DNA from: Saprospiraceae bacterium | GTDB lineage: Bacteria > Bacteroidota > Bacteroidia > Chitinophagales > Saprospiraceae | Direction: 5' to 3' | Length of the DNA stretch: 40,258 bases | Assembly: GCA_013214355.1 (NCBI GenBank) | Contig: JABSSL010000112.1 | Location: 1 to 40,258, forward strand | Shown here: positions 9,601 through 16,472 of the stretch, piece after piece | Layout: every line of letters begins with the position of its first letter | Position numbering within the stretch: the stretch's first letter is position 1 | Translations under genes and position numbers: made by a program | The notes under the pieces: model-generated | Database searches by the model: none | Seen by the model: only the letters and a program-made list of their open reading frames with translations | Told to the model about the DNA's origin: nothing

Positions 9601-9816
9601 ACCATTGAGGACAATGGCATCGGCAGAGAAGCGGCCCGGCTCTTGAAGTCTAAGTCGGCCACTCGCCATAAATCGATGGGCATGCGGATTACCGATGACC
9701 GCATCAATATGATTAATCGACTTTATAACACCGAAACGAAAGTACAAGTAATTGACCTAAAAGCTTCCGACGGCACCGCCAAAGGAACGCGTGTTGAACT
9801 CACTATTTCATTATAA
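6661..9816 (+). CDS. two-component sensor histidine kinase with beta-propeller sensor (LytS/His_kinase type)
   Basis: A 1051-residue membrane sensor. Signal peptide 1-24; a large periplasmic part built of two-component propeller repeats (for example ALQLDQNNFAWIGSTKGLA at 47-65, LWVGTYSGL, LWIATRRKGL); a Y_Y_Y domain near 735-795 (EYQLEG, AANNEG); one membrane helix about 802-822; then a LytS-type kinase domain. The phosphoacceptor is His856 in MNPHFIFN, followed by the N-box VENAIWHGL and the G-box DNGIGRE. This family typically senses extracellular ligands, often sugars in Bacteroides, and phosphorylates a LytTR regulator. Such a regulator follows 31 bases downstream, so they form an operon. 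The ligand is unknown; no polysaccharide-utilisation genes are nearby. Confidence 0.93.
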   Translation: MIFKDWIRLGLLSLWLSLCLALSGQSIFDNPSVFTEENGLLDNYITALQLDQNNFAWIGSTKGLARFDGNTFKYFLHDPDDPNSLANNQALSLYQDHKNRLWVGTYSGLCLYQPATQDFKNYRNAEIAQESLLPNSRVSAIMEDKKQQLWIGLNEAGLARYDEERDTFLGYTFRIDNANPKIDASRVNSILHIAPHAENDSLLWLATLSGLILFNQHTEEYDWFYFEMPNGNDQFLSNSLKHVLPYGKNKVYVASWHGVSIFDIPTQTFRQATIPNEPASVRMSERTVFSMLQTPDGRIGISYSLGFAYLDPKTDSFTEVFYNKPKEGKIYGADFIDPQGRVWARSDYGLYIFDPYTNQFQSHYYPTQNENFNYNSRALIESLDQQKLYVAPDRSEGLQIFDRQTKTWELVPISEALANEYGALDAQDMIRLQDGRIILAGNNELYEFLEKEKRIVRFLPQLDLRDPFIRRMVQDSTGYLWIATRRKGLFKVDPNTGQSWQYDQEFELSHTTTRHCWMEMIFIDDRGQLWIRMANNYSLYLPKEDRFVNVHIQDIDSPKFFPNIAGFAQAGDGKVWIAGADMGVGIADPEQVEAGVMHKYSAQDSLQEIFVRGINRDYKGHIWLLHEKGITHVNPFDSSFQYFYREYGLPPFVANFIQPLSTGEMVISLPSGICFFHPDSLKTNTELPKPYLTTFKVFDDVIVYNSDLSSTQQIELSYRQNFFSFEFAAKAYTLPDKVTFEYQLEGVDEEYIYSGHRNYVSYNSLPGGDYVFKVRAANNEGAWNSEPLKLMIHITTPWWKTIWFWLIICSLLVLISVLAVRFRIDQIRQTESLKTDFEKRLANVELNALRAQMNPHFIFNCLNSIDYYIIKNDTETASDYLNRFSRLIRLILQNSRSNYVNLKDELEALKLYIEMECLRFEQQFDYVVSVGKEIRLEEIEVPPMLLQPYVENAIWHGLMQKKTPGRLDLTFTRQNGSLHCTIEDNGIGREAARLLKSKSATRHKSMGMRITDDRINMINRLYNTETKVQVIDLKASDGTAKGTRVELTISL

Positions 9817-9847
9817 ACTGCCTCCTTTCCACTAACTACCATCAGTT

Positions 9848-10591
9848 ATGATCAAAGCTGTAATCATCGACGACGAAAGACATAGCGTAGAAACGCTAGC
9901 CTGGAAATTGGAACGACACTGTCCACAAGTAGAAATCGTATCCAGCTTCACCGATTCTGTGGAAGGCTTCAATTATCTGAGCGAACAACCACCAGAGCTT
10001 CTTTTCCTAGATATTGAAATGCCTCGATTAAATGGTTTTGAGCTATTGGAAAAATTAGGCCAAGTACCCTTCGATGTCATTTTCACCACTGCCTATGACG
10101 AATTTGGCATTCGGGCCATCAAGTTTAGTGCCTTGGATTACCTATTAAAACCGGTTCAAACGCAGGAATTAAAGGAAGCAGTGGAAAAATTCACCGAAAA
10201 AAAGAGCCACAACCTCTCCTCCACTCAATTGGAGGTGCTGTTCAGCAATATCAAGGAAGAGAAAAAGGGTCGGCCAGGCAAGATCGCCCTAGCCACCAAA
10301 GAAAGCATAGAGTTCGTTTTTCCGGAAGATATCATTGCTTGCTCTTCAGATAGCAACTACACCATGGTATACCTCAAGGGAGGCCGCAAGAAACTGATCT
10401 CACGGACGCTGAAAGATTTCGAAGAGTTGCTATCCGATTTTAGTTTTTTCCGCGCCCATCATTCACATTTGGTTAATTTACATCATGTAAAGGAATTTAT
10501 TCGGGCCGATGGGGGTTATCTAATCATGACCAATAATATGCATTTGCCCGTATCGAGAAGTAAAAGGGAGGATCTCTTGAAACAGTTTTAG
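9848..10591 (+). CDS. LytTR family response regulator
   Basis: A 247-residue DNA-binding regulator. The receiver domain (1-120) carries the acidic pair in IIDDE (Asp8, Asp9), phosphoacceptor Asp55 (LFLDIEMP), Thr80/Thr81 and Lys101 (YLLKP). The LytTR domain covers about 145-247, with FFRAHHSHLVNLHHVKEF and a terminal LPVSRSKREDL. It is the partner of the upstream histidine kinase (31-base gap, same strand). It probably binds direct-repeat sites; the paired 12-mers upstream of the kinase are a candidate. All key residues are present. Confidence 0.94.
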   Translation: MIKAVIIDDERHSVETLAWKLERHCPQVEIVSSFTDSVEGFNYLSEQPPELLFLDIEMPRLNGFELLEKLGQVPFDVIFTTAYDEFGIRAIKFSALDYLLKPVQTQELKEAVEKFTEKKSHNLSSTQLEVLFSNIKEEKKGRPGKIALATKESIEFVFPEDIIACSSDSNYTMVYLKGGRKKLISRTLKDFEELLSDFSFFRAHHSHLVNLHHVKEFIRADGGYLIMTNNMHLPVSRSKREDLLKQF

Positions 10592-10639
10592 AACTGATTG
10601 CTTCTTCATCTGTTTATTATTAACGTTACTGCCATAGAA

Positions 10640-10669
10640 GCGAGTTGCCAAATCCCAAGGGTAACTCGC
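10640..10669 (+). terminator. weak hairpin after the LytTR operon
   Basis: GCGAGTT (10640-10646) pairs with AACTCGC (10663-10669), with a possible extra CC/GG pair inside. It is 48 bases past the regulator stop and has no T-run, so termination is only possible. Confidence 0.3.
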
Positions 10670-10793
10670 CAACTCTGTCCTATCTTACTCAACTTACCGA
10701 CAACTCAGAAAGCAGGCTAAGCACGAATTATCACTTGATAGTGCCTGGTGCGGGTTGTAAAATTGTAACACAGCAACCATACAATATTAACCG

Positions 10794-12509
10794 ATGAAAA
10801 TTAATCCTTATCTAATTGGACTAATGGCCTTGCTATGGTCCTGCAATACCCCCGCAGGAGAGCAAAAGGTCAGCAAAATTCCCGCTGTCAACATGTGTGC
10901 CCCACGCGGGCTAGCGGTGGATGCACTAGCTGAAATAGAGGGTACCTTACCTTTATTTGAAGGGCTCGGGGAATATAGCTTCCCCATTACTTCCGATAAC
11001 GACCTGGCGCAACGCTACTTTGAACAGGGTTTTAAATTAACCGTTGGCTTTAATCATGCCGAGGCCGTTCGGTCTTTCCGCTACGCGATCAAACAGGACG
11101 AAAACTGCGCGATGTGCCATTGGGGTTTAGCCTATGCCCTTGGCCCCAACTACAATGCTGGCATGGAGCCAGAAGTAGTAACCGTAGCCTACACCGCGAT
11201 TCAAAATGCCTTAAAATTAAAGGATGGACTTACAGAAAGAGAAGTCGCTTTTATTGACGCGATGGCCGAACGTTACGGCATGGCCCCTACCGACGATCGC
11301 TCAGCCTATGATCAAGCCTATACCGCTGCTATGCGCAAAGTGCATCAGCAATACCCTGCCGATCAAGAGGCGGCAACCCTCCTCGCAGAAGCGATCATGG
11401 ATATGCACCCCTGGGATCTCTGGGAAAAATCAGGTGCACCCAAGCCCTGGACGCCCGAGATTCTAAGCCTACTCGAAGGAGTGCTGAAAGAAAACCCAGA
11501 TCATCCGATTGCGATCCACTTGTATATCCATGCTACAGAAGCCTCTCTTGAACCGGAAAAGGCTTTACCCTACGTAGAAAGGCTGCCAGCCGTAACGCCG
11601 GGCGCTGGGCACTTGGTTCATATGCCTTCCCACACTTACATTCGTACGGGGCACTACTACAAGGGAATGCAAGCGAATGAGCTGGCCATTATTGTAGATA
11701 GCAATTACATGACGAACTGCTACGCAGCGGGGATCTACCCCTTAGCTTACTTTCCCCACAATTATCATTTCCTGACGGCCTGTGCCGGATTTGCCGGTAA
11801 CGCCAAGTCCTCCATTGGGGCTGCTTACCGAATGGTTCACCAACTGGATACCAACATTATGCGTCAAGAGGGTTTTACAACTATCCAGCATTTTTGGTCC
11901 ATCCCCATGTTTGTGCAGGTTAAGTTTACCAAGTGGGATGATATTTTGGCTACGCCAAAGCCCGCCGCAGATCTCCGTTACCCTACGGCAATTTGGCGTT
12001 ATGCCAGGGGAATGGCCTTTACCGGTAAGGGTGACATAGAACGAGCCAAATCCGAATGGGAAGCCCTACAAGAATTTGTGAACGACACTGCTTTAGATGA
12101 GGCTACCATTTGGGACATTAACAATATGGGCGTCTTAATAGACATTGCTGATCAAGTGCTGGCAGCAGAAATAGCGGTTAGCGAAGGGCAGCTGGATCAA
12201 GCCATCTCCCTATTCGAGAAAGCCATAGCACTTGAGGATAGTCTCAACTACAACGAACCACCAGATTGGTTCTTCTCCGTGCGTCACCATCTGGGCAGTA
12301 TCCTTTTGAAAGCCGAAAAGTATGCAGCGGCAGAGGCCACCTACCGGAAGGATTTAGAGATATTCCCAGAAACGGGTTGGGCCTTACATGGCCTATATCA
12401 ATCCTTGGAAAAACAGGGAAAAACAACAGAAGCAAAAGCCGTCCAAACTCGCTTCCAAGCCGCCTGGGCGCATGCGGATACACAACTGGATGGCTCAACG
12501 GCTCTATAG
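10794..12509 (+). CDS. tetratricopeptide repeat lipoprotein with CxxCH motif
   Basis: A 571-residue protein. A lipoprotein signal ends at LLWSC (Cys17), so it is probably anchored in the envelope. TPR-like helical repeats occur around 70-135 (YFEQGFKLTVGFNHAEAVRS and onward) and clearly at 460-560 (EGQLDQAISLFEKAIAL, EKYAAAEATYRKDLEIFP). Residues 105-109 read CAMCH, formally a c-type haem site, but it sits inside a TPR helix (CAMCHWGLAYALG). I recall relatives carrying similar cysteines without being called cytochromes. The middle (280-330) has many His and Tyr residues (HMPSHTYIRTGHYY), which could bind metal. The function is not known; a scaffold or substrate-binding role is plausible. It is followed by a clear hairpin terminator and is transcribed alone. 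Confidence 0.8.
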   Translation: MKINPYLIGLMALLWSCNTPAGEQKVSKIPAVNMCAPRGLAVDALAEIEGTLPLFEGLGEYSFPITSDNDLAQRYFEQGFKLTVGFNHAEAVRSFRYAIKQDENCAMCHWGLAYALGPNYNAGMEPEVVTVAYTAIQNALKLKDGLTEREVAFIDAMAERYGMAPTDDRSAYDQAYTAAMRKVHQQYPADQEAATLLAEAIMDMHPWDLWEKSGAPKPWTPEILSLLEGVLKENPDHPIAIHLYIHATEASLEPEKALPYVERLPAVTPGAGHLVHMPSHTYIRTGHYYKGMQANELAIIVDSNYMTNCYAAGIYPLAYFPHNYHFLTACAGFAGNAKSSIGAAYRMVHQLDTNIMRQEGFTTIQHFWSIPMFVQVKFTKWDDILATPKPAADLRYPTAIWRYARGMAFTGKGDIERAKSEWEALQEFVNDTALDEATIWDINNMGVLIDIADQVLAAEIAVSEGQLDQAISLFEKAIALEDSLNYNEPPDWFFSVRHHLGSILLKAEKYAAAEATYRKDLEIFPETGWALHGLYQSLEKQGKTTEAKAVQTRFQAAWAHADTQLDGSTAL

Positions 12510-12593
12510 AGCAATAGACAATCTACATAATTCTTTCTTACTCTCCCTTGGATGATTAAGTCCTGGACTTGAGTTTTCCATTTCCGAGAAATG

Positions 12594-12623
12594 GCACTCC
12601 CCGGATGGATCATCATCCGGGGA
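12594..12623 (+). terminator. rho-independent-type terminator after the TPR lipoprotein
   Basis: ACTCCCCGGATG (12594-12605) and CATCCGGGGAGT (12612-12623) are perfectly complementary around a 6-base loop. They are followed by a T-rich run (TTGTTATGCTTTTG). It lies 84 bases after the TPR gene stop. Confidence 0.8.
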
Positions 12624-12637
12624 GTTTGTTATGCTTT

Positions 12638-12645
12638 TGTATCTT
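12638..12645 (+). promoter_or_regulatory. possible -7 box for the ArsR-like/pgeF unit
   Basis: TATCTTTA matches the Bacteroidota -7 consensus TAnnTTTG at all but the last position and ends 6 bases before the ATG at 12652, which would give an almost leaderless transcript. No convincing -33 TTTG lies at the expected distance, so support is limited. Confidence 0.3.
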
Positions 12646-12651
12646 TAGGGT

Positions 12652-12978
12652 ATGAGAATTCGAGCAGCGCATTCCCAAAATGCCATTACGGAACGGGATC
12701 AAAGAATTGCAGAATTATCTAATGCACTAGCACATCCGGTTCGAGTAGCATTGGTCCGATATTTGCGGGAGAAGAATGGAGGTCAGGGGGTAGATAATGT
12801 AACCTGCAACAAAGACCTCGTGGCTCTCTTCGGCTATTCTCAATCCGCTATATCTCAACATGTCAAGATTTTGAAAAATTGCGGCTTGTTTCTTACCGAA
12901 AAGAAAGACAAGTTTACTCATTATTTCCTCAATGAAAAGTTATTGGCGGAATATCGAGAACTGATTCAATTTGCCTAA
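12652..12978 (+). CDS. ArsR-like winged-helix transcriptional regulator
   Basis: A 108-residue winged-helix DNA-binding protein. The opening helix ELSNALAHPVRVALVRYL (about 23-40) is the classic ArsR/HTH_20 start. The recognition helix is in YSQSAISQHVKIL and the wing in KDKFTHYFLN. No cysteine pair typical of metal-sensing ArsR proteins is visible: Cys occurs singly in VTCNKD and KNCG. It may therefore sense something other than metal. It lies 38 bases upstream of pgeF on the same strand, so the two may be co-transcribed. That pairing is not one I recognise as standard. Confidence 0.8.
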   Translation: MRIRAAHSQNAITERDQRIAELSNALAHPVRVALVRYLREKNGGQGVDNVTCNKDLVALFGYSQSAISQHVKILKNCGLFLTEKKDKFTHYFLNEKLLAEYRELIQFA

Positions 12979-13016
12979 GCAAGGAACACATTACTACACA
13001 TTTAAACGATATACTT

Positions 13017-13796
13017 TTGCCTGTACCGTATACTACTTCCGATACCACTGCTTTAGGATTTCGACGCCCACAGCAATTATCCACCTTTCCCGACTTAGTT
13101 GTAGCTGAAAGCACTCGGCAGGGGGGCTTTAGTTTAGCACCCTATACTTCACTCAATCTTGGATTATACACCCAGGATGAGGCGGGTATCATTCAGCAAA
13201 ACCGAGACTACTTTTTCGGCCAATTGGGGTGTACGGAGTCGTCCGTGGCGGGTATGCATCAGGTTCATGGTGCAGAGGTACTCCGGGTAGATGAAGCCGG
13301 TCAATACGCGGGATACGATGCCCTTATCACGAACGTCGCTGGGCTTTTCTTGACGGTCACCGTGGCGGATTGTACCCCGGTGCTTATCTACGACCCACTA
13401 CACAAAGCGGTAGCTGCTATTCATGCTGGATGGAGGGGTACAGTGGCAGGTATTGCCTCGAAAACCTTGATGGTGATGCGGGAACATTTTGGTACGGATC
13501 CTACGCATTGCTACGCCTATGTAGGGACCTGCATCGATGAATGCTCTTTTGAGGTGGATGCGGATGTGGCAGATCATTTTGCCTCTACCTTCAAGCGCTG
13601 GGATGAGGAAAAGCAAAAGTTCTTCATAGATTTGAAAGCGACCAATGCCAGTATATTGAATAAAGGCGGTATACCGATGGCTCAGATCGAATCTTCGGTT
13701 TATTCTACGGTACTAAACAATGATGCGTATTTTTCCTATCGAAAAGAAAAGGGCCATTGTGGGAGAATGTTAGGGCTCATTGGCGTGAAGCCCTAG
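13017..13796 (+). CDS. pgeF: peptidoglycan editing factor PgeF (laccase/YfiH domain)
   Basis: A 259-residue member of the multicopper-oxidase-like DUF152/YfiH family, known to remove mis-incorporated residues from muropeptide stems and to have purine-nucleoside phosphorylase-like activity. The zinc/copper ligands are visible: His84 (MHQVHG), Cys119 (VADCTP) and His136 (AIHAGWRG). STRQGGFS and YTSLNLG open the fold, and the C-terminus has FSYRKEKGHCGRM. The only plausible start is a TTG at 13017; no ATG or GTG lies between it and the conserved fold. The TTG overlaps TACTTTTG, a promoter-like -7 match. It ends 9 bases from the convergent NTF2-like gene. Confidence 0.9.
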   Translation: MPVPYTTSDTTALGFRRPQQLSTFPDLVVAESTRQGGFSLAPYTSLNLGLYTQDEAGIIQQNRDYFFGQLGCTESSVAGMHQVHGAEVLRVDEAGQYAGYDALITNVAGLFLTVTVADCTPVLIYDPLHKAVAAIHAGWRGTVAGIASKTLMVMREHFGTDPTHCYAYVGTCIDECSFEVDADVADHFASTFKRWDEEKQKFFIDLKATNASILNKGGIPMAQIESSVYSTVLNNDAYFSYRKEKGHCGRMLGLIGVKP

Positions 13797-13805
13797 CGGC
13801 ACATT

Positions 13806-14174
13806 TTATAGGTTTTCGATGGTGTGATAGTAGAATCTTTGGTAAATAATCTTACCGGCTTCCCATTTCTGCACAAAAGCTTCTTCCAGTTTCTTCCAGC
13901 CATGTTTTTTGCTGTGAAAGCGAATGAGCATTTCACCCATTACCATTTCCTGCTGCTCATCTACGACCATGGAGATGATTTCCAGTTCCACAGCATGCAC
14001 GCCATCTAAGTTCTTTTCTTCCATTTCCCGGAGCGTCGTACGCCCCCTTACCGAAGGCTCGTTATTTTCTTTTTGCTTAATGGCTTCATCATAATACTTA
14101 TCTATGACCTGGAGAAAAGCTCCCTTTTCCATCAGGGATTTGTATTGGGCCACTTTTTCGGAGAAATGAGACAT
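13806..14174 (-). CDS. SnoaL/NTF2-like domain protein
   Basis: A 122-residue soluble single-domain protein. Its pattern fits the SnoaL-like NTF2 fold: an N-terminal helix with KYYDEAI, then beta strands including AVELEIISMVVDEQQ and MVMGEMLIRFH, and a terminal EAFVQKWEAGKIIYQRFYY. Members are often small isomerases, hydrolases or polyketide-cyclase-like proteins, or have unknown function. No catalytic residues can be assigned. It is convergent with pgeF with a 9-base gap; there is no operon partner on its own strand. Confidence 0.7.
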   Translation of the reverse strand: MSHFSEKVAQYKSLMEKGAFLQVIDKYYDEAIKQKENNEPSVRGRTTLREMEEKNLDGVHAVELEIISMVVDEQQEMVMGEMLIRFHSKKHGWKKLEEAFVQKWEAGKIIYQRFYYHTIENL

Positions 14175-14228
14175 GCTTAGCGGATTTAGGTAAGGAGAGT
14201 TAAAGCAAAGTTGGGTTGCACTGACAAC

Positions 14229-14396
14229 TTAAGTAGTGCGATAATAGTAATCGTGAGATTCCAGGTAGCGAATTTTATGGCTAGACGAGGCAGAAAAATC
14301 GCACCTAGCCGTAGGCTAAGTAAGACTTTTTCTAACGAAGTATAGGCGAAAAAATCGCAGCTTAAAAACAGGAGTATCTATTGTCGCACTACTTAA
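14229..14396. mobile_element. MITE-like non-coding element with terminal inverted repeats
   Basis: A 168-base segment. Its left end TTAAGTAGTGCGATAATAG (14229-14247) and right end (14378-14396) are inverted repeats differing at one of 19 bases. If the outer TTAA is a target duplication, the inverted repeats are 15 bp starting GTAGTGCGA. The interior has two related segments (AGAAAAATCGCACC near 14291 and CGAAAAAATCGCAGC near 14347) and a small palindrome, CCTAGCCGTAGGCT. It has no ORF. The size and structure fit a miniature inverted-repeat element mobilised in trans. Confidence 0.6.
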
Positions 14397-14443
14397 ATTT
14401 AGAAAGACAAGCTAATAATATCAAGTACCTTCCTAAAATAAGC

Positions 14444-14476
14444 ATCCCGCAGCAGGACAATTTCCTGCTGCGGGAT
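14444..14476 (-). terminator. glyA terminator hairpin
   Basis: ATCCCGCAGCAGGA (14444-14457) and its perfect complement (14463-14476) flank a 5-base loop, 30 bases past the glyA stop. On the glyA strand the stem is followed by GCTTATTTTAGG, a moderately T-rich tail. Confidence 0.8.
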
Positions 14477-14505
14477 AGCTATATGCGTTACATGAGGGAA
14501 TTCCC

Positions 14506-15795
14506 CTATACCATTGCGCCACTGCTTGCATACAAGGGAAAACGCTCCATGAAAGTGTTTACCTCTTGACGGGTAGCAATGATCAGATCTTCATTTTCTA
14601 CGTCGCTGAGAATATTATCAATCCAATCCACTACTTTCAAACAATCTGCCTCGTTAAATCCTCTGGTAGTGATGGCTGCCGTACCTACTCGGATACCAGA
14701 GGTCACAAAAGGAGTCTGGGTATCAAAAGGCACCATGTTTTTGTTGGTGGTAATGTCGGCCCGCACTAAAGCTTGCTCTGCTAATTTACCGGTGACCTCT
14801 TTAGATCGAAGATCAATCAACATGAGGTGGTTGTCTGTACCTCCAGAAATCACTTTGTAGCCTTTTTCAACAAAAGCTTGAGCCATGGCTTTGGCATTGC
14901 GAATCACCTGCTGGCCATATACTTTGAATTCTGGTTGTAAGGCCTCACCAAAGGCTACCGCCTTAGCTGCTATGACATGCTCCAAAGGACCGCCCTGCAT
15001 TCCAGGAAATACACCGCTATTCATAATGGCAGACATTTTGATCGGTGTTCCTTTTCTCGTGGTTCTTCCCCAAGGATTCACAAAATTCTTACCCAACATA
15101 ATCAGTCCTCCACGTGGGCCACGAAGCGTTTTATGGGTCGTTGAAGTAACAATATGGCAATGCTCCATGGGATCGTTTAGCAAACCAGCAGCAATTAAGC
15201 CTGCAGGGTGAGCAATATCTGCCAATAGCAAAGCTCCAACTTTATCTGCAATGGCTCTGAAGCGTGCATAATCCCAATCTCTAGCATAAGCAGATGCCCC
15301 ACAGATGATCAATTTTGGCTGAACCTCAATCGCTTTGGCTTCTACCTTATCCATGTCGATCAATCCCGTCTCTTCCTCTACTCCATAGAAGAAAGGTTTG
15401 TACACCTTACCGGAGAAGTTAACGGGGGATCCATGAGACAAGTGGCCACCATGAGCCAGATCAAAACCCAGAATGTGGTCCCCTGCCTGTAGCGTAGCTA
15501 GAAAAACAGCCGCATTAGCTTGAGCGCCGGAGTGAGGTTGCACATTGGCATATTCAGCGCCAAAGAGCTCTTTCAAGCGATCAATAGCCAACTGTTCTAT
15601 TTCATCCACCACTTCACAGCCCCCGTAATAACGCTTGCCGGGATAACCTTCTGCATATTTATTGGTTAGACAAGATCCCATTGCCTCAATGACGGCGGCA
15701 CTGGTGAAATTCTCAGAAGCAATTAGCTCGATGCCCTTGCGCTGACGATCCAATTCTTGGTTGATCAGGTCAAAAACCACCTTATCTTTTCCCAT
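14506..15795 (-). CDS. glyA: serine hydroxymethyltransferase
   Basis: A 429-residue PLP enzyme converting serine and tetrahydrofolate to glycine and 5,10-methylene-THF, the main source of one-carbon units. The PLP lysine is Lys222 in [13 protein letters not shown]; Asp193 ([10 protein letters not shown]) holds the pyridine nitrogen; SENFTS (27-32), [13 protein letters not shown] and [11 protein letters not shown] are canonical. The length is normal for bacterial GlyA. The start ATG opens [10 protein letters not shown], slightly shorter than many homologues but consistent. It is monocistronic with its own hairpin terminator. The 5' region is long and AT-rich. Confidence 0.97.
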   Translation of the reverse strand: MGKDKVVFDLINQELDRQRKGIELIASENFTSAAVIEAMGSCLTNKYAEGYPGKRYYGGCEVVDEIEQLAIDRLKELFGAEYANVQPHSGAQANAAVFLATLQAGDHILGFDLAHGGHLSHGSPVNFSGKVYKPFFYGVEEETGLIDMDKVEAKAIEVQPKLIICGASAYARDWDYARFRAIADKVGALLLADIAHPAGLIAAGLLNDPMEHCHIVTSTTHKTLRGPRGGLIMLGKNFVNPWGRTTRKGTPIKMSAIMNSGVFPGMQGGPLEHVIAAKAVAFGEALQPEFKVYGQQVIRNAKAMAQAFVEKGYKVISGGTDNHLMLIDLRSKEVTGKLAEQALVRADITTNKNMVPFDTQTPFVTSGIRVGTAAITTRGFNEADCLKVVDWIDNILSDVENEDLIIATRQEVNTFMERFPLYASSGAMV

Positions 15796-16472
15796 CTTAT
15801 TAAATATTTTTTTCGCAACCCCTTGTGGGCTGTTTTAAAATTTTGGAGATTTGCAATCGAATTAAAAAAAATCATATATGCAGGCTGCTATATTTTAAGC
15901 GCTAATCCTGCATATGAAGTGCTATCAAGTCGTTCGGTCTAGAAATTGTCACTTTTCGCCCTAAAGGTACAATATTTATACCAAGAAACGCTTTTATGCA
16001 TTGGTGAAACCTGATTGATTCAAGTCAAGTTTTGACACTCAATCACAAGTTTTGCCACTGCAATAATCTTCGCCTTTATCCACAAAAATGAATCAACCCT
16101 TATCTATAATCAGTTATAGATAGAAAACGTCGCCTAATAATCCATATGATTGCAACTTTACTTTGAATTTGAGCCTTTTAGGATAGGGTCTTTTACCTAA
16201 ATCTTTTCTAAGCTAGAATTGATCTTGGGGCAAAGAAGCTCAATTATCCAGCTCGATATCCTAAGTTGACCGTATGGGTACGTACATACTTGGGGATAAA
16301 GCTTAGATTTGTAGGTGGTTTTTCGCTACGTCAAAAGCAGTACTATAGTAGGAAGTTCAACGCTAGCATCAACCCACAACTAGGTTTTGTTTTAATTCAT
16401 CCAGCTCTTTTTTAGCACTCAATAGATCGTCTGCTTTTGATTTGAATTAACCGCCTTTAAACTACATTGCGA
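15796..16472. other. 670-bp divergent intergenic region
   Basis: It holds the promoters of glyA (minus) and the metallophosphatase (plus). Visible structure: two 14-mers CAAGTTTTGACACT (16026-16039) and CAAGTTTTGCCACT (16046-16059) at a 20-base period, and a 9-bp inverted repeat TATCTATAA/TTATAGATA (16101-16122). A plus-strand open stretch of roughly 60 codons (about 16220-16420) has no start codon, and a short minus-strand frame near 16380-16450 would encode a Lys/Glu-rich helix. Either could be gene debris; neither is called. Confidence 0.5.

Larger units (their letters stand above)
14175..14505. other. 330-bp spacer dominated by the MITE-like element
   Basis: This lies between the start of the NTF2-like gene and the stop of glyA. 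Apart from the 168-base inverted-repeat element it holds the glyA terminator hairpin (14444-14476). No gene is supported; a 62-codon open frame at 14381 runs through the hairpin and is rejected. Confidence 0.6.

Noticed and set aside
11106-11124. c-type cytochrome call for the TPR lipoprotein
   Set aside because: One CAMCH within a TPR helix is not enough; no distal ligand or cytochrome fold is recognisable, so kept only as a finding to test.
16220-16420. Pseudogene fragment ending before the metallophosphatase
   Set aside because: About 60 open codons with no start and no family I can name; such a stretch can occur by chance.
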